14,894 nt of DNA from an uncultured Lachnospiraceae bacterium (lineage in GTDB: Bacteria; Bacillota; Clostridia; Lachnospirales; Lachnospiraceae), in NCBI GenBank assembly GCA_934330725.1, contig CAKRGM010000048.1:1-14894 (forward strand). Direction: 5' to 3'. Below are positions 13,466-14,894 of the stretch, piece after piece. The position numbers were made by a program, and so were the translations under genes. Positions within the stretch are counted from its first letter, which is position 1. The number at the start of each line of letters is the position of its first letter. Below the pieces are notes generated by a model. The model did not search any database. It was not told where the DNA came from and worked only from the letters and a program-made list of their open reading frames with translations.

Positions 13466-14677
13466 ATGGAACATATTGAACTGATTAAGTCGTATCTGAA
13501 ACGACTGGGTGATGGTGAAAATTTAGAAAATGTAAGAAATGATTTTGTAAAAGAATTTAAGGATGTTGATGCATCTGAAATAATTAAAGCGGAGCAGGAA
13601 CTATTAAAAGAAGGGACACCACTTGAAGAGGTACAGCGCCTTTGTGATGTGCATGCAGCTCTATTTCACGGTATGATACGCCAGGAAAAGAAAGATAAAA
13701 ATGAAGATGGTACTGAAAAGCGTACAGCGCTATCTGCGCATGAAAAGAAGATGGCAGCGGCAGAACAGCTTGCAGGAATTCCTGGACATCCTCTTTATAC
13801 ATTTACCATGGAGAATAAAGAACTGGAGAAGTTACTTGGTAAATGTAAAGATGAGCTGCAGACAGGAGATGTAAGTACAGATTTAATAGACAGTTTAAGA
13901 CAGCTGGCGGTTCATTATGCCAAAAAGGGGGATCTGATTTATCCGCATTTAAAAGTTCAATATGGAATCAGCGGACCATCTGATGTGATGTGGACCGTAG
14001 ATGATGAAATAAGGGATGAGCTTGCAGCTTTATCAAAAGCCGGTAAACGTGATGAAAAATGGATGGAGCGGTTTAAGGCACTCCTTATACGCATAGAAGA
14101 AATGATATACAAAGAGGCAAATATTCTTTTTCCAAACTGTGCACTTAATTTTACAAAAGAAGAGTGGTATGGAATATACAGGGACTCAAAGGACTATGTA
14201 GAGTGTTTTGGAGTAGTTAACAGAAACTTGGAAGATGCTGAAAAATATTTTAAAGATCATAAAATGATGCACCAAAGGTTGCAGGATAATGATGGTGAAA
14301 TTATGATGCGTGGCGGACATATGACATTAGAGCAGCTTGAGGCCATGCTTAATACAATTCCTCTTGAGATAACATTTGTTGACGTGGATAATGTCAACAG
14401 ATATTTTAATGAAGGACCAAAGGTCTTTAAACGGCCGGGTATGGCAATTGACAGAGAGGTGTTTTCCTGTCATCCGCCAAAGGTTGAACAGCAGGTAAAA
14501 AGAATAATCAGTGAGTTCAGACAGGGAACAATGGATAAAGTTACGATATGGATGAACAAGAATGGCAAGACAATGCTTGTGACATATATGGCTGTGCGGG
14601 ACAGAGATAGCCGGTATTTAGGTACAATAGAGCTGGTGCAGGATATGGAATTCGCAAGAGAATATTTTAAGAAATAG
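13466..14677 (+). CDS. DUF438 / hemerythrin-like / PAS domain protein
   Basis: A 403-residue soluble protein of a family common in anaerobic Firmicutes. The N-terminal DUF438 domain (about 1-70, IELIKSYLKRLGDGENLENVRNDFVKEFKDVD...CDVHAALFHGMI) is followed by a hemerythrin-like helical bundle (about 105-240) with candidate metal-ligand histidines H108, H150 and H161 and the KEANILFP segment. A C-terminal PAS domain (about 290-400, TIPLEITFVDVDNVNRYFNEG...MLVTYMAVRDRDSRYLGTIELVQDM) follows. The set suggests a sensor for oxygen, nitric oxide or redox state with no output domain of its own; it probably acts by protein contact. The start is ATG 13466, with AAGGAGG (13451-13457) upstream, rather than the in-frame codon at 13412. 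It lies 92 bp after the nitroreductase and ends at its own terminator. Ligand and partner are unknown. Confidence 0.9.
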   Translation: MEHIELIKSYLKRLGDGENLENVRNDFVKEFKDVDASEIIKAEQELLKEGTPLEEVQRLCDVHAALFHGMIRQEKKDKNEDGTEKRTALSAHEKKMAAAEQLAGIPGHPLYTFTMENKELEKLLGKCKDELQTGDVSTDLIDSLRQLAVHYAKKGDLIYPHLKVQYGISGPSDVMWTVDDEIRDELAALSKAGKRDEKWMERFKALLIRIEEMIYKEANILFPNCALNFTKEEWYGIYRDSKDYVECFGVVNRNLEDAEKYFKDHKMMHQRLQDNDGEIMMRGGHMTLEQLEAMLNTIPLEITFVDVDNVNRYFNEGPKVFKRPGMAIDREVFSCHPPKVEQQVKRIISEFRQGTMDKVTIWMNKNGKTMLVTYMAVRDRDSRYLGTIELVQDMEFAREYFKK

Positions 14678-14688
14678 GGTGATTGAGT

Positions 14689-14730
14689 TGCAGACGATGT
14701 TATTTAAGTATGGCATTGTCTGCATTTTTT
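14689..14730 (+). terminator. Rho-independent terminator after the DUF438 gene
   Basis: Arms gcagacgatg (14690-14699) and cattgtctgc (14714-14723) pair at 9 of 10 positions (plus an outer T-A pair), and are followed by a run of six Ts (14725-14730). It starts 12 bp after the stop codon. Confidence 0.9.
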
Positions 14731-14788
14731 ATATAAAATATTAGTCAATAGAGTAAAGATTTTGTGAGTTAAATAAGAAAAAGTAAGA

Positions 14789-14817
14789 TTGATGACAGAG
14801 TCATTTTGTAATATAAT
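14789..14817 (+). promoter_or_regulatory. Strong promoter reading out of the right edge
   Basis: TTGATG (14789-14794) and TATAAT (14812-14817) are separated by 17 bp, in the plus direction, after the terminator of the previous gene. The transcript would begin near 14824 and run out of the window. Confidence 0.65.
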
Positions 14818-14823
14818 TAACTC

Positions 14824-14894
14824 AAACTTCGCACATAGATTTTAGCTATGCACCTTGAAAATTCAATACCTGGCAGTTATTCAGTTGTCAATGT
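14824..14894 (+). other. Structured leader, possibly of an rRNA/tRNA operon
   Basis: Just after the promoter are a hairpin (catag 14834-14838 with ctatg 14846-14850) and a caccttgaaaattcaatacc stretch containing a small inverted repeat (ttgaa/ttcaa, 14855-14866). Phrases of this kind (accttgaaaatt-aata) resemble the spacer and leader sequences around rRNA operons in Clostridia, but this is from memory of the style, not a match I could verify. No coding start is seen before the window ends. Confidence 0.3.

Overview
The window looks like chromosomal DNA of a low-GC, Gram-positive anaerobe of the Bacillota, most likely a Lachnospiraceae member. The grounds are A/T-rich codon use, strong AGGAGG-type ribosome binding sites, TTG and GTG starts, consensus promoters, and gene families common in that group (DUF438/hemerythrin/PAS protein, SAP/DUF6434-like protein, double cupin, MATE pump, iron-sulfur flavoprotein). 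This is inference from composition and families; there is no rRNA gene in the window to fix the taxonomy.

Layout. 1-2125: a hybrid histidine kinase whose 5' end looks truncated, ending at a hairpin terminator shared with a convergent double-cupin gene (2828-2181, minus). 2829-3329: a 500-bp intergenic region with a small hairpin, a degenerate copy of a repeat (R3), and a consensus promoter overlapped by a perfect 23-bp palindrome. That promoter drives a tight operon at 3330-5270: TetR regulator, iron-sulfur flavoprotein, and a four-helix membrane protein with two H-x13-H pairs and a C-terminal FMN-binding domain. 5485-8304: a small membrane protein, then a MarR regulator, a FUSC-like membrane protein and a SAP/DUF6434-like protein. 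8305-10303: a chemoreceptor with its own promoter and a long leader. 10296-11666 (minus): a MATE efflux pump, divergent from a MerR regulator and nitroreductase (11939-13373). 13466-14677: a DUF438/hemerythrin/PAS protein with its own terminator. At the right edge, a strong promoter reads out of the window.

How the genes work together. Three regulator/target units can be read from the DNA. TetR probably represses its own redox operon through the palindrome at its promoter. MarR probably controls itself and the FUSC-like protein. MerR probably activates the divergent MATE pump, because its dyad fills the 19-bp spacer of the MATE promoter. Together with the nitroreductase, the cupin and two sensory proteins, this is a stress, efflux, redox and sensing region.

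The most informative structural finding is a family of small non-coding repeats with terminal inverted repeats: R1 at 6380-6587, R2 at 8467-8593 and a degenerate R3 at about 2969-3108. R1 is flanked by a perfect 13-bp direct repeat. Removing R1 and one repeat copy in silico restores a tight marR-FUSC junction, so it behaves like a recently inserted MITE. The redox module at 3968-5270 is the best candidate for a less-described functional system.
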